A stretch of 64,000 nt of DNA, taken from positions 53,739,732 through 53,803,731 of the forward strand of contig NC_077248.1 in the NCBI RefSeq assembly GCF_947179165.1, in the 5' to 3' direction. Below the pieces are notes generated by a model. It saw only the letters and a program-made list of their open reading frames with translations. It ran no database searches and had not been told where the DNA came from. Source of the stretch: Solanum dulcamara. Taxonomy: Eukaryota > Streptophyta > Magnoliopsida > Solanales > Solanaceae. The position numbers were made by a program, and so were the translations under genes. Positions 31,573 through 43,619 of this stretch are shown piece by piece (position 1 is the first letter of the stretch; each line of letters opens with the position of its first letter).

Positions 31573-34220
31573 TGCAATACCCTGGGTATGTGAAATATAT
31601 AGTATGATATAATAAGGTGAACAATTAGCCTTGGAGAATTCATTGATTGGTCAAGTGAGATTTTCATTAAGGGCATTATAGACTTTTACTCTATTTTACT
31701 AGGAAATAATTCTAGATAGTTTTGGGGTTATGTTCATAATCTATTTAATCTCCAAATCTCTTAATTCTCCTCATTCATTCACTAATCACTCATCCTTAAA
31801 ATTCTCTCTACAAAAGGCTCTCTAAACCTCCATTGAAGACCAAGCAAGAATTCTCCCAATTTCTTCATTGATCTCCAAGTTTCTTCATAATTCGTATTCA
31901 AGGTATGTGAGTTTTCATCTATGGGTACTTTTCATCTATGAATTTCAAAGAATTTCTTAAATCTTCCATGAATTTCAATTATATCTTTGAACCTTTCTTA
32001 ATTTTAATTTCAATTGTATGAACTATGGTGTATCTTGTGAATTCAAATCTATTTTCAGTATGAATTGATAAATAATTGATTGGGATTGGTAGATTCTTCA
32101 TATTTAATCACTATATTGCTATTTAGGGCATACGATCTCATTATGGGGGATGAATACTCTTGAAAATTGCTGAAAAATCTTGAAATTCATCAGAAAAATG
32201 TTGGGGCGGCATGCCACAGTCATGCCAAGTTCAACCTCCAGTAGTGTGGGGTCTGGCGCAGTGCGATATCCCCTAATATGCCATAAATCGCTTTAGTGAA
32301 TGAGATTTATGTTTTGTGCATAAATCGCATTCATGAAGTGCGATTTATGTGTAAAAAAATTCTTTATTTGATCCTTACCTCTCATCAACTACTTTTTCAA
32401 GTGCATGAATTACGTTTCATCTATGATATAAACTTTTATTTAAACACGAATTACTACTAGATTTCATGATGTTAAATTTGTTTACAAAGACTCATTCATG
32501 GTGTTACTTTCAAAGAATGACTATTTAACTGCAATTTATAAAGAGCTTTAGTACGAAGAAAATATGAGATATGATGAGGTTGAACTATGATGTTTCAAGG
32601 ATTTTCTATAAAATTCCCATATTGATCTTTAGGGTCATAATATCGGTTATGAGTACATTCAAATATGCTTCAAATTTATATCATCTTCATAAAATTACGA
32701 TGTCAAGTCAAATTGATTATGTATGCATTCTTCACCTAAGTTACAAGTATAATCTATGATATTGAGTTCCAAATTATATTCAACGAAAGTTTTATGAATG
32801 TTTGACAAGGTCTATGAATGAGTTTAAATATGCTTTTTGCAAAGAAGTTTTATGAATGATGATTCTATAATGTTCAAGCAAGTTAATGATAGGGCAAGTT
32901 AAGGTCCTAAATATGTTTTTATGAATAAAGATATGTAATGATGAAAAGTCTATACTCACATTACATGAGATAAAGTTAAGGAGCTATTCTATGATTATAT
33001 TCTTATGACGGGATGGGTAGTCAATATGACCCCTCCGACATGATGTTGACTTTTGTCTTATGGTTTTTCTATTCTATTGAGAGTTTACCTAGCACCAAGT
33101 GGAACTTGGGATATGAATTCTCTCCCATATTAAAGGGAAGATACTCGTAGAAAGATCCTATTATTCCATAACTACGTGGCACCATAGGATAAAGGATCAC
33201 CCATAGAAGAGGCTTGATTCCTTTGAGGGCCACCCATAGTTGAGGCTCGATCATTTATGTAGCTTAGTGGATCCACTTTGAAATTACAGAGTCTACCTAG
33301 GCAAGTAGTCTTTCCCTTTCTTCAGATGTAGGGGTAAAATTGAGACTCCATGTTATATCTCACATGGTTTATGTCGGTTAACGATCACTCTCACAAAGGT
33401 GAAAGGACCCTCTTATAATATTTAAGGTGTTTATTACTATGACTTGTATATGTCTCAAAAATTAAAGTATGTTCTTTCACTCATGTTTTTGGTAACTCAC
33501 ACTATAACTTAAGATTTTACTACTACTTATGAACTTACAAGCTATTTTATGATCTTCCACTATGACTTATGAGTATCCATGCATTGTACAATTCCTCTTC
33601 ATAAGGTTGCATTATGGTTTTAAGATGACAATTGCCTTACTCATGATTTACCATTTCATGTAAATGGTTTACTTACTTTATGTTCTAGTCTTGATCATAC
33701 ATCATTGCTTTTATGTCATGTATTGCATTGCTCACATACTTAGTACATTCAAAGTACTAATGCATATTTTTATTTTCCTACATTGTTTTATAATAGAGGG
33801 CTTGACGATCACCCTACACACTCTCGTGGCTTGATAAAAGCCTTATTCACTTAATTTGGTAAGTCCTCATGCTTCAGGCACTACCTATTGAGGTTTTACA
33901 TTCTTGTTCCTTCTAGACTATGTTGTTATTTTGATACATTCCTTTTCTTATTTTGGGGTGAGCTAGTAGCTTGTTCTATACCCCCACCTATATTAGTATG
34001 ATAGAGGCATGTTTAGACATAGAATTGATATAGTCCGTTTTGGATATATGACTTGGGATTTGATTTTTATTCCTAGACTTCTGTGATTGAGATTGTTCTG
34101 CCGTTTGCTTTCATTATGTTCTACTTACCTTATGCATGCAGTGTATGTTAAGAGGCTTGGTTGGGGCCTTTCGGGTCTCGATTGCCATGTCATGGCTAGG
34201 CCCTAGTCCAGGTCATGATA
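31573..34220 (+). repeat. Element E 3' LTR, full length
   Basis: 2.65 kb from TGCAATACCC (second base of the terminal TG pair kept, third drifted) to GGTCATGATA (terminal CA now TA). It holds the stem-loop described for the 5' LTR and, in its last kilobase, phrases shared with the LTRs of C, D, H and J, such as GTAAGTCCTCAT and CTTGGTTGGGGCC, showing that these families share an R-U5 ancestor. Short open frames in both strands have no recognisable product. Confidence 0.85.
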
Positions 34221-35949
34221 GTAAAACTTGAAAACATATTATATGGTCGATGCATCATAAAACATAATAAAAGATTGTAACATAGCATATACATATATGG
34301 AATTTTAACCTTAACCGACATGTAAGACCATGTGAGCTATAATATGTTATCCTATGTAACTTCCATATCGAGAAGAGAGAGGCTACTTTCCAATATAGGC
34401 TCTGTATCATAAACATAAGCATGAACTATATGTGGATCCACTAGCTAAGCCATAAACGCAATCCTACAGTGGAACTAAGTTTTGGAACTAATGTTTGCTA
34501 CTAGGGTTCCCTCGCGGATCCCCAACATAAAGTTTGCTCTATGCTAAGTCAATCCCAATGGAATACATAAAGCATAGTCTTTAGGAAAGGTAAATAAACC
34601 AATCCAACATCATAAAAATATAACATAAGAATAGCTCCTTGAAAACCATGATCATAACATGAACTTGTGGATACTTACCTTTATAAGCATCCAATTCAAC
34701 ATAACTTCCATATTGTGAGAAAACCATTCACAATTCATGATTTTATACTTAAAGACATACTTAAATCATATTACATAGCTTTCATAAATCGTACATAAAT
34801 CCTTAATCATAAATTCATGGTCTAAAACTTGAAATTCATAATATGATGCACAGGTCATTGTAAAATACATTGAAAACATGTAATCCAATTCAAATCATGC
34901 ATGAATGAACCATTGTAATTGAAATAAATCACAATTAAGTTGACCCATATGCAATTTGATCAAAACCCTAGAATTTGTAGAATTAAAATTGATAGAAAAA
35001 AGGAGAAAACTTTGGGACTCCATGGATGAAAATGATCTATAGATGAATTTCCACATACCTTGGTCAAGATCAAACTTGGAATTTTGAAGAAGAGGCTCGA
35101 AGAATTTGAAGATTGATACTATAGCTTTTTTTCCTTGAACTTGAGAGAATTTGGAGAAGATGAGTTGAGGAAATTTAAGAGAATGAGGAAATACGAGGGA
35201 ATATGATATATTTCAGGACAAAAAATGTTTATGGTGGTAGTTATAGGTCCAAACCGACATCATTCAAGGGTTAAATGAGTAGTGAAGGTCCAAAATACCC
35301 CCACTTAAAAGTTGATTGGAGTGACCTACAGATCAATTGCTATGGATCGTAGAATTTGTTATGGTCCATAAATTTCAATCATAGAACTCATGTACCCAAA
35401 ATACTACTCACTGGAAATTGCATGTTACCACTACAAATGGGTTCAATGGTTCATCGACTATTCTGTGGGTCGTAAGTATGGTTCGTAGGACACACCAACA
35501 CTCAACCAAATTTCCAATGTCAAGACCTATCCTATGAGTGGGGTTACGATCCATCACAGATCCTACGGGTCGTAAGGACCCCTCGTCCTAGCAACTTTTC
35601 AAAATCCCAAATCCTATGTTTTTGAATTACTCTGTGGCTTTATACTACATGTTTTAGAAATTTCTACTGTCCGTAGGAACCCCTCATAGAGTGGGTTCAC
35701 ACTTTGTGAATTTTTCATCCCTCAGGACCCTTCTTACAAGTCCTTTCTATAGATCATCAAACTTCTTATGAATCGTCACTTGGTTCATCTCAGAACTCAA
35801 ATATCTTTCCAGGTGTTGGGCTGCCTATGACTGACTTCCTACGGTCCATAGATTTCCTACAGTCCATAGGTTAGCTCGTAGGAACCAGCACCAACAGTTT
35901 TCTATAATTCCTCTCCTTGTTTTGAATTTCCAACTTTTGGGCTCTTACA
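34221..35949 (-). repeat. Element D 3' LTR, U3 side
   Basis: The remainder of D's 3' LTR right of element E, starting (minus strand) TGTAAGAGCCC at 35949 next to the polypurine tract complement TATCTCCCCCTT. It parallels 41545-43516. The U3 part (35330-35940) is rich in CTACGG/CGTAGGA motifs. Confidence 0.85.
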
Positions 35950-36229
35950 ATATCTCCCCCTTGGAAACATGCATCCTCGAATGGGACTTAAATAGCATGA
36001 ATAGAGTAGGAACGGAGACATAGCAACCTAACATGAATACAAAACACATAAAAATGCATAAAACATGGAATATTTAATCCCAAGCTAAAACATGACTTTA
36101 AAACTCATTTCATGAACATGCATGCATATGAAAACATAGGATGACTGAAACACATGAATTTTATGGAGTGAATCATGAAGGAACTTAATACCTCAAGAAG
36201 GGACGGAAGGAAAAATATGAGGATATTGT

Positions 36230-37700
36230 GACACCATATCGGCCTTGACCTTCTATTTAGCAACCTTAATCCCTTGTTCCCTCCACAACACCTTAATGCA
36301 AGTTAATTTCTTGTTTCTTAACTTTCTAACTTGCCATTCTAGAATCTCGATGGGAACCTCCTCATAGGATAAACTTACTTTCACACTAATGTTGTCCAAA
36401 GGCACAATAGAGTTAGGATCACCCACATACTTCTTCAACAATGACACCTGAAACATTGAATGTACTGATGCTAATTCTGAGGGTAAATCTAACTCATATG
36501 CCATCTTGCCAATCTATCTCAAAATCTAATATGACCGAACATATCGGGGACTAAGATTCCCCTTCATGCCGAATGCATTACATCCTTCATAGGGTGAGAT
36601 TTTGAAATAAACCCGATCATTCACTGCAAACTCAAGTGCCCTTCTCTTCACATCAGAATATGACTTTTGTTGACTTTGGGCAGCCTTCAATCTTTCTCTA
36701 ATAAGTCTAACCTTCTTCGTATCTCATGAACTAGCTCAGGTCCTAACAAGGTAACTTCACCAACTTCAAACAACTAATAGGATACCTACACCCCTTACCA
36801 TATAAGGCCTCAAATAGAACCATTTGAATGCTAAAATGATAGCTATTATTATAAGCAAACTCGATCAATGGAAAATGATCATCCCAATTACCCTTAAAGT
36901 CAATAACAAAAGATCTCAATATGTACTCCAATGTTTGAATAGTACACTCAACTTGACCATCCATTTGAGGGTGAAAAGTTGTGCTAAGCTTAACTTGGGT
37001 ACCAAGACCCTTTTGGAAAGACCTCCAAAACTGAGATGTGAATGGAGTACCTCGATCTGAAATAATAGATAATAGAACACCATGAAGATTAATCAACTAA
37101 TGAATAGAAAGTCTATCATAATCCTCGGCTGAACAAAAAATTTTAACAGGAAGAAAATACACCGACTTAGTCATACGGTCAACAACCACCCAAGAATCAT
37201 AGTTCCTATGGGTATGGGGCAAACCTATAATAAAGTCCATTTTCAAGTCTTCCCACTTTCAAGTAAGAATCTCAATATCTCGATCTAAACCTCCTAATGT
37301 TTGATGCAAGATCTTTACTTATTGATAATTAGGATATTTGGCCTCGAACTCTATAATATCCTTCTTTATGCCATTCTAGCAAATACATTTCTCTCAAATC
37401 TCGATAGACCTTCGTAGAATCTGGATGAATAGAATACCACAAACTATGAGCTTCAAAAATGATCATTTTCTTTAAGCCATCAACATCGGGAACATATAAA
37501 CGACCTTGATATCAAAGCAGACCATCTCCCCCTTAGAAGAAAGCCTCAATGGCTTTTTCAGAAACCGCTCTCTTTAACTCAAAAAAAGTTGGATCATTAT
37601 CTTATTTTTCCTTAATTTCCACCATCCAAAGATGATTCAAAACTATTTTGCACAACTATACCACCATCCTCCAAATCAACCAAGCGAACAGCTAAAAGAG
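36230..37700 (-). pseudogene. Element D integrase with chromodomain-like tail, decayed
   Basis: Minus-strand order: zinc-binding region (37450-37330) with HSLWYSIHPDSTK, where both Cys of the later pair are Tyr (KYPNYQ); catalytic core with VVVDRMTK near 37190 and, at 37096-36743, LLSIISDRGTPFTSQFWRSF followed by DGQVECTIQTLEY and [17 protein letters not shown]; then the C-terminal part 36504-36253 with LPSELASVHSMFQVSLLKKY and the tail SYEEVPIEILEWQVRKLRNK. Stops lie at several Gln and Trp positions. The enzyme would insert element DNA; the tail targets chromatin in related elements (family knowledge). The zinc finger is destroyed by two Cys-to-Tyr changes, both G-to-A. Confidence 0.85.
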
Positions 37701-37849
37701 CTAGTATGAGAATAGCTCGAACTAACTCATTCTTTCATCCTCTACATAGGAATAACTATTCATGAATAATTTACTAAGAGCATCAACAACCACATTCGCC
37801 TTACTTAGATAATATAACACACTTATATCATAATCCTTCAACAACTCAA

Positions 37850-38245
37850 GTCATCTCTTTTGTCGAAGGTTCAAATCCTTTTGGTTAAACACATATTGTA
37901 AACTCTTATGGTTAGTGAATATATCAACATGGACACCATAGAGATAGTGTGTTCGAATCTTCATAGCAAATACAACCACCGATAACTCAAGTCATGGGTC
38001 GGATAGTTATTTTTATGCAACTTAAATTGCCTAGAAGCATAGGCTATCACCTTTTAATTTTGCATCAAAAAACAACCAAGACCAACTCTTGAAGTATCAC
38101 AATAAACAACAAACCCATCAGATCCTTCCAGTAAAGTCAACATCGAACCATTTTTCTCATATGCCTCGGACCATTGAAATTTCACCTTTTTTGAGTCAAA
38201 GTAGTCAAGGGTGATGCAATGGAAGAGAACCCTTTCATAAACCAT
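37850..38245 (-). pseudogene. Element D RNase H remnant
   Basis: The frame 38245-38054 contains LLEGSDGFVVYCDTSRVGLGCFLMQ, the start of gypsy RNase H. Downstream (about 37930-37910) the conserved Thr-Asp-His block reads Thr-Asn-His, an Asp-to-Asn change at a conserved acidic position. It follows the RT thumb without a gap. Confidence 0.78.
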
Positions 38246-39150
38246 ATATAATAACCGGATAATCCCAAGAAACTTTGAATATCAGAAGGAGAAAAACATC
38301 TAGGCCAATTCTTAATTGCTTCAGTTCTCTTAGTATCAACCATAATACCTTCACTAGAGACAATATGGCCAAGGAAGGAAACCACCTCAACCAAAATTCA
38401 CACTTGCTAAACTTAGCAAATAACTGATGGTCCTTTAGGATTTGCAACACAATCCTCAAATGATCGGCATTCTCCTCTTCACTCCAAGAATAAACCAAAA
38501 TATCATCAATGAATACAATAACAAACATATCCTAATATTGTTTAAACACCTCATTCATAAAATCCATAAAAGTTTTAGGAGCATTCATTAGTCCAAAAGA
38601 CATAACCAAGAATTTAGAATGATCATATCGAGTTATAAAACCGCCTTTGGAATGTCACATTCCCTTACTCAAAGTTGATGATAACCCGATCGAAGATCAA
38701 TCTTTGAAAAGTAACTTGCACCTTAAAGTTGATCAAATAATCATCAATTTTTAAAATGAGATACTTATTATTGATCGTGACCTTGTTCAATAACCAGTAG
38801 TCAATGCACATACGGAGAGAACCATCCTTCTTTCTAACAAAGAAAACTGGAGCACCCTATGGAGAGATACTCGATCTAATAAAACCCTTATCCAATAAGT
38901 CTTTTAGCTAATACTTTAATGCTTTAAGTTCCACCTATGCCATACAGTAAGGAGTAATAGAGATAGACTGAGTATTGGGGAGAATATCAATATCGAAGAC
39001 TATTTCCCTTTCAAGAGTGATACCTGGGAGATCATTGGAAAATACTTTTGAAAGCTCATTAACAACTGAAATGGACTCAAGAGTAGGAGCTTCAGAATTT
39101 GTATCCCTAACCCATACAAGATGATAAATACAACCTTTGGAAATCATTTC
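38182..39150 (-). pseudogene. Element D reverse transcriptase remnant
   Basis: Minus strand: N-terminal piece 39147-38935 (APTLESISVVNELSKVFSND, then DIDILPNTQSISITPY), fingers and palm in broken frames, and the catalytic stretch [20 protein letters not shown] at 38525-38466, which keeps both Asp. The thumb/connection follows in a shifted frame at 38394-38182 ([33 protein letters not shown]). A frameshift near 38400 and several stops inactivate it. Confidence 0.85.
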
Positions 39151-39239
39151 CTAGATTTTAGGAACAAAATGAATTGTCCCTTATGTGATGGCCCAGCACG
39201 TCAAGTGTAAGTCCGTGACACTTAACACAAAATTACTAA

Positions 39240-39620
39240 CTTTTCATTCTAGGACTGGCTCATTAGAAAATTGAAACTTGACCATATGGGTCGTACAACA
39301 TATAGAAGCATAGCATGCATGAAGCTAATCCATACCAACAATAACATCAAAGATAGTCATATCAAGCTCTACAAGATTAATTAAGGTGATTTTATGAAAA
39401 ACTAAGACCGAATAGTTTTTGTAGACTCTTTTAGTCATAACTGAATCACCAACAAGAGTATAGACCAAAAAAGGTTTTAACAAAATATCAAGAAAAATAA
39501 CAAATTTCATAGAAAGATAAGGAGTAATAAATGATATAGTAGCACCCAGATCTAACAATGCATAAACATTAAACTCAGAGACTTTCAACATACCAGACAC
39601 AACATTGGGTGAATCCTCTA
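39240..39620 (-). pseudogene. Element D aspartic protease remnant
   Basis: A 91-codon minus-strand frame (39600-39325) reads VYALLDLGATISFITPYLS, the protease active site with its catalytic Asp kept, and ends FDVIVGMD, the conserved closing motif. A run of stops follows before RT. Confidence 0.82.
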
Positions 39621-39779
39621 ACTCCTGACGAGTCTATAAAGCATAAAACCTTTTTTGGCACTAACTGCCACCCGAAATAGTGATATCTTAAGCCGATCGG
39701 CCAGTAGTAGTGTGTGCCTGAGTCTGGGGTCGACCACCTCTATCTCTAGTAGAACTTGAAGGGAAATCCTTTACTTTTT

Positions 39780-40783
39780 GACTTGTCCCATAACAAAAGA
39801 AACACCCTAACCCACTAGACATTCTCTTAGATATTTCTTCCCACACTTCTTGTATGGGGGAATAGGTTGACCAATCGGAGTTCCTCCTTAAGGCTTAGGG
39901 TTAGACACCCTATCTTTGTTGAAATTTAAAGCCGGAGTGTTAGAAGTTGGTTGAAGTACCTTGGGTGAAATTGAGAATGGCCACAATTTCCTAACTCACC
40001 ATATGAAAACTCACCATCATCGGTTCGAGCCCTCTTGAACTCCTTTCTAGACCTTTTTTCAACTTCTCCTCATTAATTTGCTCGACATGTGTCATAAGAA
40101 TTAAAATGTCCATTTCCCTAATTAGTATAGTAGTTCTACACTCTTTGAAAACCAAGTCTGACACACCTTAACAAACTTACTCAAACGGGCTCTTTGATCG
40201 GCAACCATGAAAGGAGTATATTTTGACAACTTAGTGAAGTTAAGGTCGTACTCCCTCACACTCATATTACCTTGTCACAAATTGACGAACTCTCGAAATT
40301 TGCTTCTTTCAACTCCAATGGAAAGAAGAAATCAAGAAAAGCATCCTTGAACTCTTCCAAATCAACAGGGCCATCATCTATACCTCTTTCACTCTTCCAT
40401 TGGTCGCACCAAACTTGTGAAACTCCCTTAAGTTGGTACGCCGCCAAATCCCCATTCTCCACCGAACTAATACCCATTATGTCCACAATATTACCAATAC
40501 CCTCAATGAACTCTTGTGGATCCTTTTCCACCTTATAACTATGAAACTTGAAAGGGTTCATATTAGTAAAGTCACGAACTCACCTAGCCACCATACCCAT
40601 ATTTGGGTTCATGGGAGACACAATCTCCCTATTAGCTTAAGTGGCTACGACTTGAGAAATCACTTGAAATATGACCCAAAACCTTACATGAGAAACTTGC
40701 TCATTCAAAGGATCATTTCGAGCTTGGGGAGATTGTTTCTCCTCATTCACATTCCTTCTTACGAGAAATCTTCATGGAGGCAT
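39780..40783 (-). pseudogene. Element D gag, decayed
   Basis: The start ATG is at 40783 (minus), followed by CCTCCA and then TGA at codon 4, where the related E frame has Arg: a CGA-to-TGA change. The capsid part is open at 40561-40262 (MNPFKFHSYKVEKDPQEFIE, GVSQVWCDQWKSERG, FPLELKEANF). Near 39850-39790 two zinc-knuckle-like blocks remain (KKCGKKYLRECL and GCFFCYGTS). Gag is in normal order ahead of protease. Confidence 0.82.
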
Positions 40784-40986
40784 ATTTCTATAATCGCAAA
40801 GAAAAGGTGTTAGAAGAAAAATCCTTAGAGTCAAACTCTATAGCACGACATAATAATGATGAAAAAGGTGAAGTTTTCAAAAATGCCTCATACCCTACTA
40901 TTCATAGATGTGGCGCATTTCACACTCATAAAAAAGACTCTAATTGATGCGGTATGTTAGACTCCCTAGGACACCTTAAACCTTGT

Positions 40987-40998
40987 GATCTAGGACCA
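40987..40998 (-). promoter_or_regulatory. Degraded primer binding site of element D
   Basis: GATCTAGGACCA stands where the complement of TGGTATCAGAGC is expected, four bases from the LTR end. Several bases have changed. Confidence 0.6.
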
Positions 40999-41002
40999 TG
41001 TT

Positions 41003-43516
41003 TGTCATTATTCAAGTTATACCCTAGGCGCGACACAATAATTAGAATATTGATGAACTCTAGTGAAGCCTCTTAGCATATCATACAGGAGCATACATAA
41101 GGCAAATAAGATAATACGATCAAAACATTAATACAGAATTAAAGTCTAAACATGAATGTCTCAATAAAGAAGAAATAAACTCTGAATGAATATGAGAACC
41201 TAGACTCCATAACAATCTATCATGCCTCTACTAGTATGGATGAGGCATAGAATAAGTTCCTAGCTTACCAACATAAGAAGGAAAGCCATACACCTATAAG
41301 AAAATCATGAATGTCACATCCTAGAAACATGAGGACTCACCAATAAATAAGAATAGTATCTCAAGCTCTTGCCATGAGTGAAGTGTGCATGATGGTCGTG
41401 CGATCCTACATTATGATATAATGTAGGCAAAAGTTTGAATTAGTATATGGAATGTACTATGTATGTGAGAAATATGTATGAACAATGATAATCAAACATA
41501 ATTAATATGACCATATGATGCATGAACAATAGCTTGAAATGTTAGTAAAACTTGAAACTACTTTAAAATATATCATATGGTCGATGCATCATAAAACATC
41601 ATAAAAGCTTGTAACATAGAAAATACATATATGGGATATTAACTTTAATCGACATGTAACACCATGTGATCTATAATATGGAATCCGATGTAACTCCTAC
41701 ACCAATAAATGAGAGGCTACTTGCCAAGGTAAGCTCCGTATAATAAACATAAACATGAGCTATATGTGGATCCACTATCTAACCTACAAAGGCAATCCTA
41801 TGGTGGCACATAGTTTTGGAACTAATAGTTTCTACTAGGGTTCCCTTGTGGATCTCTACTATAAAGTTTACTCGATACTAAGTCAATACCAACTAAATAC
41901 ATAAAGCATAGTCATTAGGAAAGGTAGATCAACCAATCCAAAATCATAAAAATATAACATAAGAATAGCTCATTAAAAACCATGATCATTACTTGAACTT
42001 GTGGATACTTATCTTTCTAAGCATCCAATTCATCATAACTTATATATTGTGACAAAACCATTCACAATTCATGATTTTATACTTAAAAACATACTTAAAT
42101 AATAATACATATATTTTATAAATCGTATTTATTATCTTTCTATTACTTTCTGTACTTTGATTACTCTATTTTATATGTGTCACTTTCGTTATTTGCTTTT
42201 CCATAACGCTTTGAACTTCTTAGCCTTATCTGACCTCTTTTTATGCTTTTTTTGAGCCAAGGGTCTCTCGGAAATAGCCATCCTACCTTGGTGGGAGTAA
42301 GGTCTACGTATACTTTACCCTCCCCAAACCTCACGTTATGGGATTTCACTGGGTTGTTGTATAATTCATAAATCATATATAAATCCTTGATCATAAAATC
42401 ATGGTCTAAAACTTGAAATTCATAACATGATGCATGGGTTATTGTAAAATACATTGAAAACATCTAATTCAATTGAAATCATGCATGAATGAACCATTTT
42501 AATTGAAATAAATCATAGATGAGTTGACCCATATGTAATTTGATCAAAACCCTAGAATTTGTAGAACTAAAATTGATAGAAAAGAGAGAAAAACTTTGGA
42601 ACTCCATGTAAAAAAGGATATATGGATGAATTCCAACATATCTTGATGAAGATCAAACGTGGAATTTTGAAGAAGAAGAAGCTTGAAGAATTTGAAGATT
42701 GAAACCCTTGCTTTTATTCCTTGGACCTGAGAGAGAATTTGAAGAAGATGAGTTGAGCAAATTTGAGAGAATGAGGAAATAAGAGGGAATAAGGTATATT
42801 TCAAGATCAAAAATGGTTATGGGAGTAGTTCTAGGTCCAAAATGATGTTGTCTAGGGATTAAATGAGTGGAAAAGGTCAGAAATTCCCCCATTTAAAAAT
42901 TGGCCATAGTGATCTACGTATCGATTCCTACGGGTCATAGAATTTGTTACAGTTTGTCAACTTCAATCGTAGAACTTAAGTACCCAAAATATTAGCCACT
43001 GCATATTACCCCTATTAATTGGTTCTATGGTTCATTGACTATTCTACGGGTTATAAGGATAGATCGTAGGACACACCAACACATAGCCAAATTTCCACTA
43101 TCAGGACCCATCCTATGAGTGGGGTCTATGATCCATCAAAGATCCCACTAGTAGTAAGTCCCCCTCGTCCTGGCAACTTTTCAAAATTCCAAATCCAAAG
43201 TATCTAAAATTGTTCTACGAGTTCATCCTATTGGTCGTAAAAAATGCTACAGTCTGTAGGAACCCCTCGAAGAGAGGGTTCACGCTTGTGAAATTTTCTT
43301 CCTGCAGGACCCTTCCTACAAGTCCTTTCTACAGATCATCAAACTTCTTACAGATCGTCACTTGGTTTGTCTCAGAAATCCAATATCTTCTCAAGTGATG
43401 GGCTGCCTATGACTGACTTTCTATGGCCTGTAGGTTAGCTCGTAGGTACTTGCACCAGCAGATTTCTACAACTTTTTTCCTTATTTTTGGCTTTTTCCAA
43501 CTTTTGGGGTCTTACA
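41003..43516 (-). repeat. Element D 5' LTR
   Basis: 2.5 kb with minus-strand ends TGTAAGACCCC (43516) and AATGACA (41003). It matches the 3' LTR throughout except for an inserted 3' tail of an RTE/SINE at 42128-42361. Internal open frames are chance. Confidence 0.87.
42128..42361 (+). mobile_element. 5'-truncated RTE LINE or TS-type SINE tail
   Basis: D's 3' LTR lacks this segment at the matching spot (about 34790), so it is a later insertion. It contains TTTTTTGAGCCAAGGGTCTC, TACCTTGGTGGGAGTAAGGT and CCCTCCCCAAACCTCACG, and ends GGGTTGTTGT. I recognise this as the 3' tail shared by Solanaceae TS/SolS SINEs and their RTE-type LINE partner; TTG repeats at the end are typical. Flanks TATAAATCGTA (42117-42127) and CATAAATCATA (about 42368-42378) look like an 11-bp target duplication with two changes. 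The tRNA-related head is absent, which favours a truncated LINE. Confidence 0.75.
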
Positions 43517-43619
43517 TAATTTCTCTTCCCCTCTGTAATCAAAAAGGAAAAACTAGGTTAAGGCAATATTAGAGTAGTACCTGAATTATCAAACACGTGA
43601 GAGTACTTGTATCACATAT

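Larger units (their letters stand above)
29233..34220 (+). mobile_element. Element E: gag-only gypsy-type retrotransposon nested in element D
   Basis: Plus-strand element with 5' LTR (29233-30145), intact primer site, gag, polypurine tract AAGGGGGAGATAT (31560-31572) and 3' LTR (31573-34220). The flanks TTAAA (29228-29232) and GTAAA (34221-34225) form a near-perfect 5-bp target duplication, and D's other LTR has the uninterrupted site with GTAAA. No protease, RT, RNase H or integrase sequence exists between gag and the polypurine tract. The 5' LTR is short because about 1.75 kb of its 3' side is missing. It would depend on enzymes from another element, as do gag-only derivatives known in plants. 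Confidence 0.87.
28716..43516 (-). mobile_element. Element D: minus-strand Ty3/gypsy chromovirus-like retrotransposon
   Basis: Complete in layout on the minus strand: 5' LTR (43516-41003), degraded primer site (40998-40987), gag (40783 down), protease, RT, RNase H, integrase with chromodomain-like tail, polypurine tract complement (35962-35950) and 3' LTR (35949-34221 plus 29232-28716). The 3' LTR is split by element E. The 5' LTR carries an RTE/SINE tail. Flanks are CAATC (28711-28715) and TAATT (43517-43521), which would agree only if two C-to-T changes occurred. All coding parts contain stops. The gap between integrase and RNase H (37500-37850) includes linker and zinc-finger sequence. Confidence 0.87.

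Noticed and set aside
42161..42463. A 100-codon minus-strand frame
   Set aside because: It is antisense through the RTE/SINE tail and LTR D; the match to the known tail explains the sequence.
43517..43521. TAATT as a target duplication of element D with CAATC at 28711-28715
   Set aside because: Only three of five bases agree. Two C-to-T changes could explain it, but this is not enough to claim a duplication.
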